Assembly (NCBI GenBank): GCA_903824185.1
Contig: CAIJVU010000063.1
Location: forward strand, 57,682-121,681
Reading direction: 5' to 3'
From: an uncultured Hyphomicrobiales bacterium
GTDB taxonomy: Bacteria; Pseudomonadota; Alphaproteobacteria; Rhizobiales; Beijerinckiaceae
Length of the DNA: 64,000 nt
Below, in pieces: positions 13,323 to 22,319 of this stretch. Below the pieces are notes generated by a model. The model had not been told where the DNA came from. It was given only the letters and a program-made list of their open reading frames with translations, and did no database searches. Made by a program: the position numbers and the translations under genes. Position 1 is the stretch's first letter. The number at the start of each line of letters is the position of its first letter.

Positions 13323-13340
13323 GGGTTGCGTGAGGCAAAA

Positions 13341-13862
13341 ATGATGCAGGATGAGGGATCGCACAGACACGGCCATGCGCATGGAGCGCAAACCGAGTGC
13401 TGCGCCCATGCATCGGCGCGGGCTCAACAGGCGCCCTTGGCTTTGGCGCGGGCGCAGGCGCTTTGCCAGGCGCGCGGGGAACGGCTGACACCGATCCGCA
13501 GTCTGGTCTTGTCTGCCCTTTATACCGATCACCGGCCGCAAAGCGCTTATGACTTGATCAACAGGCTGGGCAGCGCCGATGGCCAGAAGCGGGCGGCGGT
13601 CAGCGTTTATCGTGCCTTGGATTTTTTGATCGCCCAAGGCTTGGCGCACCGGATCGAAAGCCGCAACGCCTTTGTTGCCTGTCCGCTCGATCACGGGCCG
13701 GAGGATCTGGTGCTGTTTATGATCTGCACGCAATGCGGGGGTGTGGATGAGGTGCATGCCCCTGAAATCGCACAGGCCCTTGATCAGATTGCGCAGCGAC
13801 AGTCGTTTTCACCGCAAATGCGTATTTTCGAATTATCGGGGCTGTGCGCCCATTGCGGTTGA
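13341..13862 (+). CDS. Fur-family regulator, probably zinc-responsive (Zur-like)
   Basis: This is a 173-residue Fur-family repressor. The N-terminus is histidine-rich (GSHRHGHAHG). The winged helix spans about residues 35-100 (RLTPIRSLVLSALY, with the recognition region AVSVYRALDFLIAQGL). The structural zinc site is formed by the CTQCGG and CAHCG pairs. The family uses a metal to repress uptake genes. The histidine-rich head and the sequence fit Zur better than Fur or Mur, but no zinc transporter is adjacent. ATG at 13341 follows GAGG. It is divergent from bdhA, and its leader carries a 16-bp tandem repeat. Confidence 0.82.
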   Translation: MMQDEGSHRHGHAHGAQTECCAHASARAQQAPLALARAQALCQARGERLTPIRSLVLSALYTDHRPQSAYDLINRLGSADGQKRAAVSVYRALDFLIAQGLAHRIESRNAFVACPLDHGPEDLVLFMICTQCGGVDEVHAPEIAQALDQIAQRQSFSPQMRIFELSGLCAHCG

Positions 13863-13869
13863 CTTGTGA

Positions 13870-14772
13870 TTAGCGTTTTGAGGTTGCGAGCCAAATCCCG
13901 CTTAAAATAACGAGACCGCCCAGCACTTCGCGCAGTCCGACACTTTCTCCCAGGAACAGGATCGAAAAGCCAGTGGCAAAAATAGGCATCAGATAGCCCA
14001 CCATGGCCGCACGCGTCGGCCCCGCTTTGCTGATCAACATCATGAAGAGGGAAATGGGGACGGCGGTGGCCAGACTGCCCAACGCCAGAACATAGATCCA
14101 GTGGTCGGCCAAGGCGAGCAAGGCCTCAGGCCCTTTGAGAACAAAGGCCAAAGGCAAAGCCACGAGGCTTGAAATGATTTGCTGGCCAAGGGCCAGACGC
14201 AGCGGTGGAATAGCCCGTACACGGCGGGTATAAAGATTGCCCACGGCATAGCACACTGCCACGCTTGTCATGGCAAAGAAGCCGATTTGTCCATTGGTGC
14301 CGGGCACCAGCGCATCGGGCCCGATCAACAGGCCCATGCCGAGAAATCCAAGCAAAACACCGGCAAAGCGGTGAAGAGACAGACGTTCTTCAGCAAACAG
14401 GAAATGCGCCAGAACAGCCACGATCAAAGGCCCCGAGGCCTGAATCATCGCGCTTGAAGCCGTTGAAATTTGTGTCAGGGCAAATGCCGTGAGAATATTG
14501 GGCAGCCAGCCATTGAGCGTGCCGATCACGGCAAAAGGGCCCCATTCATAGGAATGGGGCATGATCCGCTCACCGCGACAGGCAAACAAGATGCATAAAA
14601 GTACGGCGGCAATCCCCGCCCGTGCCCCTGCCATGGCCTCAGGTGCGATTTGTCCGGTCAAAAGCCGCATAAACAAAAAACCCGAAGCCCACAGACAGGA
14701 GCAGGTCACCAGCAGGGCCAATGTTTCACCCCGTCCGGCCGGGCTTGGGGAATGCGCGGGTTTGTCCAGCAT
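13870..14772 (-). CDS. EamA/DMT-family transporter
   Basis: This 300-residue inner membrane protein has ten predicted hydrophobic segments in two EamA repeats; the first opens LLVTCSCLWASGFLFMRLL and the second begins at about residue 160. Transporters of this superfamily mostly export metabolites or amino acids, and the substrate cannot be read from sequence. It is the third gene of an apparent argJ-mutT-eamA operon, starting eight bases after the mutT stop, and it ends convergently with the Fur-type gene. Confidence 0.88.
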   Translation of the reverse strand: MLDKPAHSPSPAGRGETLALLVTCSCLWASGFLFMRLLTGQIAPEAMAGARAGIAAVLLCILFACRGERIMPHSYEWGPFAVIGTLNGWLPNILTAFALTQISTASSAMIQASGPLIVAVLAHFLFAEERLSLHRFAGVLLGFLGMGLLIGPDALVPGTNGQIGFFAMTSVAVCYAVGNLYTRRVRAIPPLRLALGQQIISSLVALPLAFVLKGPEALLALADHWIYVLALGSLATAVPISLFMMLISKAGPTRAAMVGYLMPIFATGFSILFLGESVGLREVLGGLVILSGIWLATSKR

Positions 14773-14780
14773 TGTGTGCC

Positions 14781-15200
14781 TTATGATCGGGGCATGACAG
14801 GCGACAGCAAGTCCATCAGCGCCGGAATCAAAGGCTCGTCAGCGGGGGGCATCGGATAATCGCGCAGAGCCTGCGCTTTGACCCATTTGAGGGCTTGATG
14901 CTCGTGGGCTTGCACAAGTCCTTCCCAACGCCGACAGATATAAAGCGGCATCAGCAAATGAAAGTCATCATAGGCGAAGGAGGCAAAGGTCAGGGGGGCC
15001 AGACAGGCCTCTTTGACCTCGATGCCCAATTCTTCTTTCAACTCGCGGATCAGGCATTGTTCAGGACGTTCGCCCGCCTCGATTTTGCCGCCGGGAAATT
15101 CCCACAGGCCTGCCATGCCCTTGCCTTCCGGACGCTGGGCAATCAGCACCCGACCATCGGCATCGATCAGTGCACAGGCAACGACAAGCAGTAATTTCAC
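14781..15200 (-). CDS. mutT: 8-oxo-dGTP diphosphatase (Nudix hydrolase MutT)
   Basis: This 139-residue Nudix protein has the full Nudix box at about residues 37-59 (GGKIEAGE, then RELKEELGI). MutT hydrolyses 8-oxo-dGTP and so prevents A-T to C-G transversions. The GTG start overlaps the argJ stop by four bases (GTGA), showing translational coupling. The argJ-mutT order is common in alphaproteobacteria. Confidence 0.92.
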   Translation of the reverse strand: MKLLLVVACALIDADGRVLIAQRPEGKGMAGLWEFPGGKIEAGERPEQCLIRELKEELGIEVKEACLAPLTFASFAYDDFHLLMPLYICRRWEGLVQAHEHQALKWVKAQALRDYPMPPADEPLIPALMDLLSPVMPRS

Positions 15201-16438
15201 GACCGGTAATCGCCGTTGATTTCAACATATTCTTTGGTCAGATCGCAGGTATAGACGGTGAATTTGCCCTTCCCCAGACCCAATTCGATTTTGATGTCGA
15301 TCTCCTGATTTTTCATATAGGCGGAGACGGTGGCCTCGTCATAGCCCTGATCGCGCGCACCATGCACAGCCACGCGGTGCGGTCCAAACCAGATGGCCAG
15401 ACGGTCACGGTCCGCAGGCTCTCCCGCTTTGCCGATGGCAGCCACAATCCGCCCCCAATTGGCGTCCTCGCCCGCAATGGCTGTTTTGAAGAGCGGCGAA
15501 TCGGCCACTGATTTGCCGATGATTTTGGCGGAATTGGCTGATTTGGCGCCTTCGACCGTAATGGCCACAAAATGCCGCGCGCCTTCCCCGTCACGGATGA
15601 TCTGCTTGGCCAAATCCAGCAGCATCCCGTCGAGCGCCTTGCGGAAAGCCGAAAGCCGCCGGTCTGCCGGATTGGTGATGGTCGGGCAGCCGCGTTTGGC
15701 AGCCGCGCCTGTTGCAAACAGCAGCAAGGTATCAGACGTCGACGTGTCGCTATCGACCGTGATGGCGTTGAAACTGGTTTTGGTGGCGCGGGACAATAAA
15801 GTTTGCAGCGCCTCGGAGCCAATCGGCGCATCCGTAAAAATAAATGACAACATGGTCGCCATATCGGGGGCGATCATGCCCGCTCCTTTGGCAATCCCGT
15901 TCAACGTCACGGTCACACCGTCGATTTTGAGTGTTTTCGTGGCGACTTTCGGAAAGGTGTCCGTCGTCATGATGGCGCGGGCGGGTTCAATCCAAGGGGT
16001 GGGGGCCGCACGGTTCAGACAGGCTTGCAACACGCCTTCAAATTTCGAGGCATCGAGCGGTTCCCCGATCACGCCTGTCGAGGCGAGCAAAATATCATCC
16101 GGCGCACAGCCCAAGGCCTGCGCGGCGATTTGGGCGGTCTGTTGCACGGCTTGCGCACCGGTCTGTCCTGTAAAGGCATTGGCATTGCCGGAATTGACAA
16201 CAAGGCCGCGTGCGGTGCCTTTTTTGAGAACAGTCCGGCACCAATCAACAGGCGCCGAGGGGCATTTCGACCGCGTCAAAACACCTGCGGCCTGCGTGCC
16301 CGCATCAAGGGCAACCAGCAAAACATCCGTCCGGTTTTTATAGCGGATGCCCGCTTCGGCCGTGGCAAAGCGCACCCCTTCAATGGGCGGCAGATCCGGA
16401 TAATGGCTTGGTGCAAGGGGAGAAAGGGCAGCGGACAT
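15197..16438 (-). CDS. argJ: Bifunctional glutamate N-acetyltransferase / amino-acid acetyltransferase
   Basis: This 413-residue ornithine acetyltransferase recycles acetyl groups in arginine synthesis (N-acetylornithine plus glutamate) and may also use acetyl-Co[11 protein letters not shown] and the self-cleavage site are conserved; T195, in PDMATML, becomes the N-terminal nucleophile of the beta chain. The C-terminus is the usual [11 protein letters not shown] type. It follows the parvulin gene and precedes mutT on the minus strand. Confidence 0.96.
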   Translation of the reverse strand: MSAALSPLAPSHYPDLPPIEGVRFATAEAGIRYKNRTDVLLVALDAGTQAAGVLTRSKCPSAPVDWCRTVLKKGTARGLVVNSGNANAFTGQTGAQAVQQTAQIAAQALGCAPDDILLASTGVIGEPLDASKFEGVLQACLNRAAPTPWIEPARAIMTTDTFPKVATKTLKIDGVTVTLNGIAKGAGMIAPDMATMLSFIFTDAPIGSEALQTLLSRATKTSFNAITVDSDTSTSDTLLLFATGAAAKRGCPTITNPADRRLSAFRKALDGMLLDLAKQIIRDGEGARHFVAITVEGAKSANSAKIIGKSVADSPLFKTAIAGEDANWGRIVAAIGKAGEPADRDRLAIWFGPHRVAVHGARDQGYDEATVSAYMKNQEIDIKIELGLGKGKFTVYTCDLTKEYVEINGDYRS

Positions 16439-16533
16439 GGATTTTCACCTCAGGCAGACAACAATTCAGGATGGGGGATGAAAGGGGCTAGGGCAGGCGC
16501 AAGAAGCGCCCCTCGTCCTTTTCACCCGGGCCA

Positions 16534-17379
16534 TCAGGGTTTTTTTGCAGGTTCGGCGGCGGCAGCGGGTTGGTCAAGACGCTCGATCTTGGCCTTGGCC
16601 CGCAGTCCCAAAATAATATCTTGTTGGGCTTTGCGCTCAAGATATTGGGCGATTTGATCTTTGACTTCTTCCAGTTTGGGGGGCTGATGCAGGCGTTTTT
16701 CCTCAACTTTGAGGACATGCCAGCCAAATTGGGTTTTTACAGGCGCGGAAATCTGCCCTGCCGCCGTTTTGAATGCGACTTCGGCAAATTCCGGCACCAT
16801 ACGTTCGCGCGTGAACCAGCCGAGATCCCCGCCTTGTTTGCCCGAACCCGGATCTTTCGAGAGTTCGGCGGAGAGTTTGGCGAAATCTTCGCCTTTGCCC
16901 AGACGTGTCACGACATCTTTGGCCTGATCTTCGGTTTCAACCAGAATATGGCGGGCATGCACCTCCTCTTCCGGAGGCAAAGCCTTGATGGTGTCGTCAT
17001 AAAGCTTGGCAATGGCTTCGGGCGTGGTGCTCTTATGCGCTTCGTTCATTAAATAGTCTTCCAGCAGCAATTTATCGCGCATATGCGCCAAACGTTGATG
17101 AAAAGACGGAGAATCAGAAATTTTGGCCTCCAAAGCCGCTTTTGCACCGATTTTAAGGTCAATCAGGTAACTGATCAGCGTTTCCCGATTTTGGGCCTCG
17201 GCGCCCCCGCCCAGATCTTCGGCGGCGCGGATCAGATCTTTTTCACGAATGGCCTCGCCGTCCACTTTGACCAGAATAAGGTCAGGATTGGGGGTGGCTT
17301 GTTGGGAAAAAGCAGGGGCTGCCCACAGAAGAACGGAGACAACAAGCGGGGAAACCTTCAGAAATGGACGAGGCAGCAT
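16534..17379 (-). CDS. Periplasmic parvulin-type peptidyl-prolyl isomerase
   Basis: This 281-residue exported protein has a signal peptide (hydrophobic VSPLVVSVLLWAA, likely cut after AFS). A SurA-like N-terminal chaperone region follows, and then a parvulin domain at about residues 130-225 (EEVHARHILVETEDQAKDV, then DLGWFTRERMVPEFAEVAF, then FGWHVLKVEEKR). It would assist folding of outer membrane or periplasmic proteins delivered by SecA, whose gene is divergent. The C-terminal tail is alanine- and lysine-rich. ATG at 17379 follows GGAGA and places the signal peptide at the N-terminus. Confidence 0.9.
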   Translation of the reverse strand: MLPRPFLKVSPLVVSVLLWAAPAFSQQATPNPDLILVKVDGEAIREKDLIRAAEDLGGGAEAQNRETLISYLIDLKIGAKAALEAKISDSPSFHQRLAHMRDKLLLEDYLMNEAHKSTTPEAIAKLYDDTIKALPPEEEVHARHILVETEDQAKDVVTRLGKGEDFAKLSAELSKDPGSGKQGGDLGWFTRERMVPEFAEVAFKTAAGQISAPVKTQFGWHVLKVEEKRLHQPPKLEEVKDQIAQYLERKAQQDIILGLRAKAKIERLDQPAAAAEPAKKP

Positions 17380-17679
17380 GGAAGCAAATCTCCAACAAGG
17401 ATCAAAAAGATGGATGCAGAAGTGACGCAAGACAGGGTAAAGCACAAGCATTCTGTCACGGGGATTTGAAATTTTTATCTCAAACCCATAGATGAGAGCA
17501 GGGATTGGCGGCCATCCAGACGCTTATTGGCATGGTTTCGCCGTATTTTCGGTGCAATGCCTCAGGCGATTGGGGCGTGGAAACTTTGGACGGATCAGGG
17601 TATAAGCCCGCCCAAGCCTATCATTGGGGAATCGGGTGCGGTTTTTCACCGTCCCTCACGCGGTATTAAGGATAAGAGC
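17380..17679. other. Divergent intergenic region between the parvulin gene and secA
   Basis: No gene is supported in these 300 bases. The secA frame is open back to a TTG at 17527, but it lacks an ATG or a ribosome binding site and does not resemble SecA. No terminator, riboswitch or clear promoter pair was recognised. The region must hold the promoters of both flanking genes. Confidence 0.6.
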
Positions 17680-20439
17680 ATGTTCGGCGCACTGGCTAAG
17701 AAAATTTTTGGTTCTGCCAATGATCGGCGGCTCAAGACCTATACCCCCAAAGTGGCGGCCATCAATGCGCTGGAAGCCGAAGTGGCAGCCCTTGATGATG
17801 AGGCCTTGCGGGCCCGCACCGCGCAGTTCAAGGCACAAATCGCCGAGGGCAAATCCTTGGATGATCTTTTGGTGCCCGCTTTCGCAACCGTGCGCGAAGC
17901 CGCCAAACGCGTTTTGGGTCAGCGGCATTTCGATGTGCAGCTGATCGGCGGCATGGTTTTGCATGAAGGCGCGATTGCCGAAATGCGCACAGGGGAAGGC
18001 AAGACGCTGGTTGCGACCTTGCCGACCTATCTCAATGCCTTGGCTGGCAAGGGCGTACATGTCATCACCGTCAATGATTATCTGGCGCGGCGTGACTCGG
18101 AATGGATGGGACGCGTTTACCGTTTTCTGGGTTTGGAGGTCGGTGTCATCTTGCACGGGCTGAGTGACGAAGAGCGGCGCTTGGCCTATGCCGCCGATAT
18201 TACTTACGGCACCAATAATGAATTCGGCTTTGATTATCTGCGCGACAATATGAAATATGAATTGTCGCAGATGACCCAACGCGCGCATGCTTACGCGATT
18301 GTCGACGAAGTCGATTCGATTTTGATCGACGAGGCCCGCACACCGCTGATTATTTCAGGGCCGCTCGATGACCGGTCAGAGCTCTATAACAGCATTGATC
18401 GCCTGATTCCGCTGTTGCAAAAAACAGATTATGATCTCGATGAAAAGCAACGCAGCGTCTCCTTGACGGAAGCGGGCAACGAACATATCGAAACTTTATT
18501 GGCCGATGCCGGATTGATGAAAGACGGCTCGCTCTATGACGCGCATAATGCGACGCTTGTCCATCACGTCAATCAGGCCTTGCGCGCCCATACGTTGTTT
18601 CAGCGCGACAAAGATTACATTGTTCGCAATGATGAGGTCGTCATCATCGATGAATTCACCGGTCGTATGATGCAGGGGCGTCGGTATTCGGAAGGCTTGC
18701 ATCAGGCGCTGGAAGCCAAAGAGCATGTGTCGGTGCAACCTGAAAACCAGACATTGGCTTCCATCACCTTCCAGAATTATTTCCGCCTCTATAAAAAGCT
18801 GGCGGGGATGACGGGCACTGCCGCAACGGAAGCGGATGAATTTATCGACATCTACAAATTGGAAGTCGTCGAAATTCCGACCAATCTGAGTGTGTCGCGC
18901 ATTGACGAGGATGACGAGGTCTACCGGACGGAAGCTGAAAAATTGCGGGCCATTGTGCGCGAGGTTGAAGATGCCTCACTGCGCGGCCAGCCTTTGCTGG
19001 TGGGAACAACCTCGATTGAAAAATCCGAAATACTGGCCGAGGCTTTGTTGCAGGCCGGTTACAAAATGATCGATTTCTCCCGCACCGATGCGCTCGATGC
19101 CCTTTATAAGGCGGCGCGCGAAGGCAAGCCCACAAAGCAATTTGCGGTTTTGAACGCGCGGTTCCATGAGCAGGAAGCCTTCATTGTCGCGCAGGCCGGT
19201 GTGCCCGGTGCTGTGACGATTGCCACCAATATGGCGGGCCGCGGGACAGACATCCAATTGGGCGGGAATGCCGATATGCGGATTGCAGCCGAGCTGGCAG
19301 GGATTGCTGATGAGGCGTTGCACCAACAACGCGAAGCCGAAATCCGCGCGCAGATTGCCGATTTCAAAGCCAAAGCATTGGCCGCCGGTGGTCTTTATGT
19401 GATCGGCACCGAACGGCATGAAAGCCGCCGCATTGACAATCAGTTGCGGGGCCGCTCCGGCCGTCAGGGTGATCCCGGCCGTTCAAAATTCTATCTGTCC
19501 TTGCAAGATGATCTCATGCGTATTTTCGGCTCCGACCGCATGGATGGCATGTTGCAGAAACTCGGCTTGAAAGAAGACGAGGCCATCATCCATCCATGGA
19601 TCAACAAGGCGATTGAAAAAGCGCAACAGAAAGTCGAAATGCGCAATTTCGATATCCGCAAGAATATCTTGAAATATGATGATGTGATGAACGACCAACG
19701 CAAGGTCGTGTTTGAACAACGGCGCGAATTCATGGCCGATGACAATGTGCATGCCATCATCGCCGAAATGCGCCATGGCGTGATCGATGATTGCGTGGCG
19801 CGCAATATTCCCGAAGGCGCTTATCCCGAACAATGGAATGTCGACGGTCTCGCCCAAGACGTGATCCGTTATCTCAACCTCGATCTTCCGGTTGCCGATT
19901 GGGCCAAAGAAGAAGGCATTGCCGAAGAGGGTCTGCGTGATCGCATCCGTGACGCCGCTGATGCATCCTATCAAGTCCGCAATGAGAAAAACGGGTCAGA
20001 CTTGATGGCCTATGTGGAAAAGCAAATTCTGTTGCAGGCGTTGGATCATTTGTGGCGCGAACATCTCGTCACGCTTGATCATTTGCGTCAGGTGATCGGC
20101 TGGCGTGGCTATGCGCAGCGCGATCCCTTGAATGAATACAAAGCCGAGGCTTTTGAATTATTCGATGAGTTGATTGGCAGCCTGCGCGAGCATGTCACTG
20201 CCCAGTTGATGCGCATCGAAGTGAGCGTGGCACCCGAGCCTTTGCAACCGGTTGTGGGAGAAGGGCATCACACCGATCCGAGGACAGGCGAGGACGAAGA
20301 GGCCTTGGCGGGATTGGCGTTTCAAAAAGCCGCTAACCCTTATCCTGTCCAGCGTCCGGATGGGCGCGTCGGGCGCAACGATCCCTGCCCCTGCGGCTCC
20401 GGGAAAAAATTCAAACATTGTCATGGCGCGCTTGTATAA
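17680..20439 (+). CDS. secA: Preprotein translocase ATPase SecA
   Basis: This 919-residue motor pushes preproteins through SecYEG. The Walker A region MRTGEGKT is at about residues 102-109. The [19 protein letters not shown]-type motif, the second nucleotide-binding fold ([13 protein letters not shown]) and [18 protein letters not shown] are all intact. The C-terminal zinc motif [14 protein letters not shown], which binds SecB and ribosomes, is present. ATG at 17680 follows AAGGA by eight bases. Confidence 0.98.
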   Translation: MFGALAKKIFGSANDRRLKTYTPKVAAINALEAEVAALDDEALRARTAQFKAQIAEGKSLDDLLVPAFATVREAAKRVLGQRHFDVQLIGGMVLHEGAIAEMRTGEGKTLVATLPTYLNALAGKGVHVITVNDYLARRDSEWMGRVYRFLGLEVGVILHGLSDEERRLAYAADITYGTNNEFGFDYLRDNMKYELSQMTQRAHAYAIVDEVDSILIDEARTPLIISGPLDDRSELYNSIDRLIPLLQKTDYDLDEKQRSVSLTEAGNEHIETLLADAGLMKDGSLYDAHNATLVHHVNQALRAHTLFQRDKDYIVRNDEVVIIDEFTGRMMQGRRYSEGLHQALEAKEHVSVQPENQTLASITFQNYFRLYKKLAGMTGTAATEADEFIDIYKLEVVEIPTNLSVSRIDEDDEVYRTEAEKLRAIVREVEDASLRGQPLLVGTTSIEKSEILAEALLQAGYKMIDFSRTDALDALYKAAREGKPTKQFAVLNARFHEQEAFIVAQAGVPGAVTIATNMAGRGTDIQLGGNADMRIAAELAGIADEALHQQREAEIRAQIADFKAKALAAGGLYVIGTERHESRRIDNQLRGRSGRQGDPGRSKFYLSLQDDLMRIFGSDRMDGMLQKLGLKEDEAIIHPWINKAIEKAQQKVEMRNFDIRKNILKYDDVMNDQRKVVFEQRREFMADDNVHAIIAEMRHGVIDDCVARNIPEGAYPEQWNVDGLAQDVIRYLNLDLPVADWAKEEGIAEEGLRDRIRDAADASYQVRNEKNGSDLMAYVEKQILLQALDHLWREHLVTLDHLRQVIGWRGYAQRDPLNEYKAEAFELFDELIGSLREHVTAQLMRIEVSVAPEPLQPVVGEGHHTDPRTGEDEEALAGLAFQKAANPYPVQRPDGRVGRNDPCPCGSGKKFKHCHGALV

Positions 20440-20465
20440 GGCGCGGGCAGGATCCCAAAACAATG

Positions 20466-20491
20466 AAAGGCCCTCAACGGGGCCTTTTTTT
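20466..20491 (+). terminator. Rho-independent terminator of secA
   Basis: AAAGGCCC pairs with GGGCCTTT across a six-base loop, followed by a T-run (eight T in all). It begins 27 bases after the secA stop. Confidence 0.88.
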
Positions 20492-20524
20492 ATTGCAGTG
20501 GATTGAGAGATACGCGCCCTTCGT

Positions 20525-20845
20525 TCAAAGCGCCTGAATTTCTTTGACAAAATTTTCGAGCTTGAGGGTCGGGCTGTAACTGCAGACGCCCTGATCCCAA
20601 CGCTGATAAATCATTTCAAGTTCAGTGAGTTCCGACAGGTGGCGATAGGTGCTGGAACGGGATGTGATTTTGGTGTTCAGCACATCTTGCGGGGTCGCCA
20701 ATTTGCCTTTGGCCGCGGATTTCACGATGAAGTTGAAAATAGCGCGTTGATGATTGTCGATGCGCGATAATCCGTAACGCAATTCAAGTGTATTGATCTG
20801 CTCGAGTACAGCTGCCAGTTCTTGGTTCATTTTACGCAATACCAT
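20525..20845 (-). CDS. Small winged-helix-like protein of unknown target
   Basis: This 106-residue protein consists of an N-terminal helix (ELAAVLEQINTLELRYGL), a helix-turn-helix-like segment at about residues 30-75 (IFNFIVKSAAKG, then TSRSSTYRHLSELTELEMI) and a short beta-like C-terminus. The pattern resembles MarR or other winged-helix DNA-binding domains, but the specific family was not recognised. There is no adjacent partner on its strand. It is convergent with secA and divergent from a possible 45-residue ORF. No convincing ribosome binding site marks the start; an in-frame ATG five codons later is equally possible. Confidence 0.65.
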   Translation of the reverse strand: MVLRKMNQELAAVLEQINTLELRYGLSRIDNHQRAIFNFIVKSAAKGKLATPQDVLNTKITSRSSTYRHLSELTELEMIYQRWDQGVCSYSPTLKLENFVKEIQAL

Positions 20846-21268
20846 ATTTTACAAGTGAAACCGACCAAATCATTTAAAATTATTTAGGAAGCATTGCAAG
20901 CATCTCAAAAATTGAGAAAATTTTAAATTTTGAACCTTTATGCCTGAAAAAAGACTATTAAAAACTGAGGCTTATTTTCCATGGCTCCAAATCGCCCATG
21001 GGTCTTGTCGTTTTTGATGAAATTAGGGGCATGGGCGGGCCAAGCTGGATCATTTCTAGGAATTGTATCTGAGCTGGTGGGACAGAAAGATTATGGCGCG
21101 CGACGCAGGGATCCCTGATGAAGTGTGTTATAAGCATTGAAGAACTGGTTCAAAATTGATTTTGTTGTGCCTCAATAGCCTGTCTGGGGTGACCGGTGTC
21201 TGGTCTTCAACTGTTTACAGTGCAGCCATGTTGAAGCATCCAGTCAAAGGCCATGGGAGTGTTTTGCT
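20846..21268. other. AT-rich intergenic region upstream of the winged-helix gene and the lipoprotein gene
   Basis: The first 130 bases are markedly AT-rich and hold the short inverted repeat CTCAA-AAA-TTGAG at about 20903-20915. One short ORF (20981-21118) is listed separately. CCATGG occurs twice (about 20979 and 20996), flanking the start of that ORF. No RNA gene or terminator was recognised. Confidence 0.5.
20981..21118 (+). CDS. Possible 45-residue small protein
   Basis: An ATG ten bases after GAGG opens a 45-codon frame. It has a basic start (MAPNRPW), a long amphipathic or membrane-like middle (VLSFLMKLGAWAGQAGSFLG, then IVSELVG) and a charged tail (DYGARRRDP). It lies divergently from the winged-helix gene. 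The composition is protein-like, but there is no homology evidence, so this is a candidate only. Confidence 0.3.
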   Translation: MAPNRPWVLSFLMKLGAWAGQAGSFLGIVSELVGQKDYGARRRDP

Positions 21269-21760
21269 ATGACGTCTATGCGTGGATGGCTGCTTTTTTT
21301 GGTTTTGGGATGCGGATTATCCGCGTGTCAGACCCTAGAAAGCCCTAAATCTCAGACTGAAACACCCTCTGACAGCAAAGCGTCCGAGCCTGCGAAAACA
21401 GAGCCCGCCAAATTTCCCAAAAAGCCACCCTTGCCCTTGGCGCGCAGCGGCGAGCCGGAGGCGGAGCCACCGGCCGAGGTCAAAGCCGAGGTGGAAGAAA
21501 AGACACAGGCCCCTGATCCGACGGCTCTCACCGACCAGCAAATCGATCAATTACTGAATGAACGCCGCATTACGTTTGAGCGCGCCGCCAAGCTGCGCTA
21601 TCGGGAGGCCACAAAAGCGGGTCGTGTGAAGACCAAAGCCGATCACACCTATTGGTCCACCTTGATTGAAATTTATCGCAACTGGGACAACCGCTATATC
21701 AGCTGGGAAGAGGTTGAACGTCGTTTGCAGGCTGCTCAACAGGCTTGGCGGGGACAGTGA
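21269..21760 (+). CDS. Hypothetical lipoprotein
   Basis: This 163-residue protein has a lipoprotein signal peptide with lipobox LSAC (cysteine about residue 20). A low-complexity linker rich in proline, glutamate and lysine (about residues 25-85) is followed by a compact, conserved-looking C-terminal domain. That domain is charged and tryptophan/tyrosine-containing (TDQQIDQLLNERR, then THTYWSTLIEIYRNWDN-like, ending RLQAAQQAWRGQ). It would be anchored to a membrane and extend into the periplasm. GGGAG lies before ATG. The function is unknown. Its last 62 bases overlap the end of a minus-strand ORF. Confidence 0.75.
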   Translation: MTSMRGWLLFLVLGCGLSACQTLESPKSQTETPSDSKASEPAKTEPAKFPKKPPLPLARSGEPEAEPPAEVKAEVEEKTQAPDPTALTDQQIDQLLNERRITFERAAKLRYREATKAGRVKTKADHTYWSTLIEIYRNWDNRYISWEEVERRLQAAQQAWRGQ

Positions 21761-22190
21761 AAAGCGTGGATTGCGTTTCAAACAGCGTGATCATCTGATC
21801 AATCACAAAACGCCTCTGGCTGACAAATTCACATTGCGACAAGCGGATCGCCAAGGGGTCATGGTGTCGGCTCAGGAAAAAAATGCGCAATTCCTGCTCA
21901 ATGCGCTCATTGAGCTGCAACAGAGCGCGGCAGGACAGAGGCAGGGATATCAGCAATTGCAAGCTCGCGGCGCCCGAACACAAAGCATCGGGATGGCTGA
22001 ATTGTAATTTCCAGACATTGGCAAAAAGATAAGATATTTGTCGGGCCAGGATAGGCTCCAACGCCTTTTCCGCGTCAAACGTCCATCTTAAAAAGTCGCA
22101 AACCAGCGTCTCGATCCAGAGAAAGTGATGCGCGTCTCTGGATGGCTCGGAATGGCTCGGCGAATGCTTCAGTGACGTATTGGGATTCAT
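21699..22190 (-). CDS. Hypothetical protein, convergent with and overlapping the lipoprotein gene
   Basis: This 163-residue frame looks protein-like in its middle (hydrophobic helices such as LQLLISLPLSCRALLQLNERI and WIETLVCDFLRWTF), with neither signal peptide nor recognised domain. Its C-terminal 20 codons overlap the lipoprotein gene on the other strand. No ribosome binding site precedes its ATG. It fills a gap that otherwise lacks a gene, which is the main argument for it. It may be spurious. Confidence 0.42.
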   Translation of the reverse strand: MNPNTSLKHSPSHSEPSRDAHHFLWIETLVCDFLRWTFDAEKALEPILARQISYLFANVWKLQFSHPDALCSGAASLQLLISLPLSCRALLQLNERIEQELRIFFLSRHHDPLAIRLSQCEFVSQRRFVIDQMITLFETQSTLFTVPAKPVEQPANDVQPLPS

Positions 22191-22199
22191 AGGAGAATC

Positions 22200-22319
22200 A
22201 TGCCTGTCAAGCCACTGATTCGCAATTATTCCTATTTATGCACTCAAAAAAACATCATCCCTGTGGGCTGTGATCACCCGCAGGGACAGAGTTGTTTCTC
22301 GCGGCGTCTGCGTGGCTGA
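22200..22319 (+). CDS. Possible 39-residue small ORF with strong ribosome binding site
   Basis: AGGAG at 22191-22195 is followed at ideal spacing by ATG at 22200, and the frame runs 39 codons to a TGA at 22317-22319. It ends exactly where the convergent dehydrogenase gene begins on the other strand. The peptide starts MPVKPLIRNYSYLCTQ and holds three cysteines. No homologue is recognised. Confidence 0.25.
   Translation: MPVKPLIRNYSYLCTQKNIIPVGCDHPQGQSCFSRRLRG

Noticed and set aside
15393..16343. 316-codon plus-strand frame antisense to argJ
   Set aside because: It is a low-complexity product fully inside a well-identified gene on the other strand.
17527..17679. N-terminal extension of SecA or upstream leader peptide
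   Set aside because: It begins with TTG, has no ribosome binding site, and does not match SecA or known SecM/SecA leaders.
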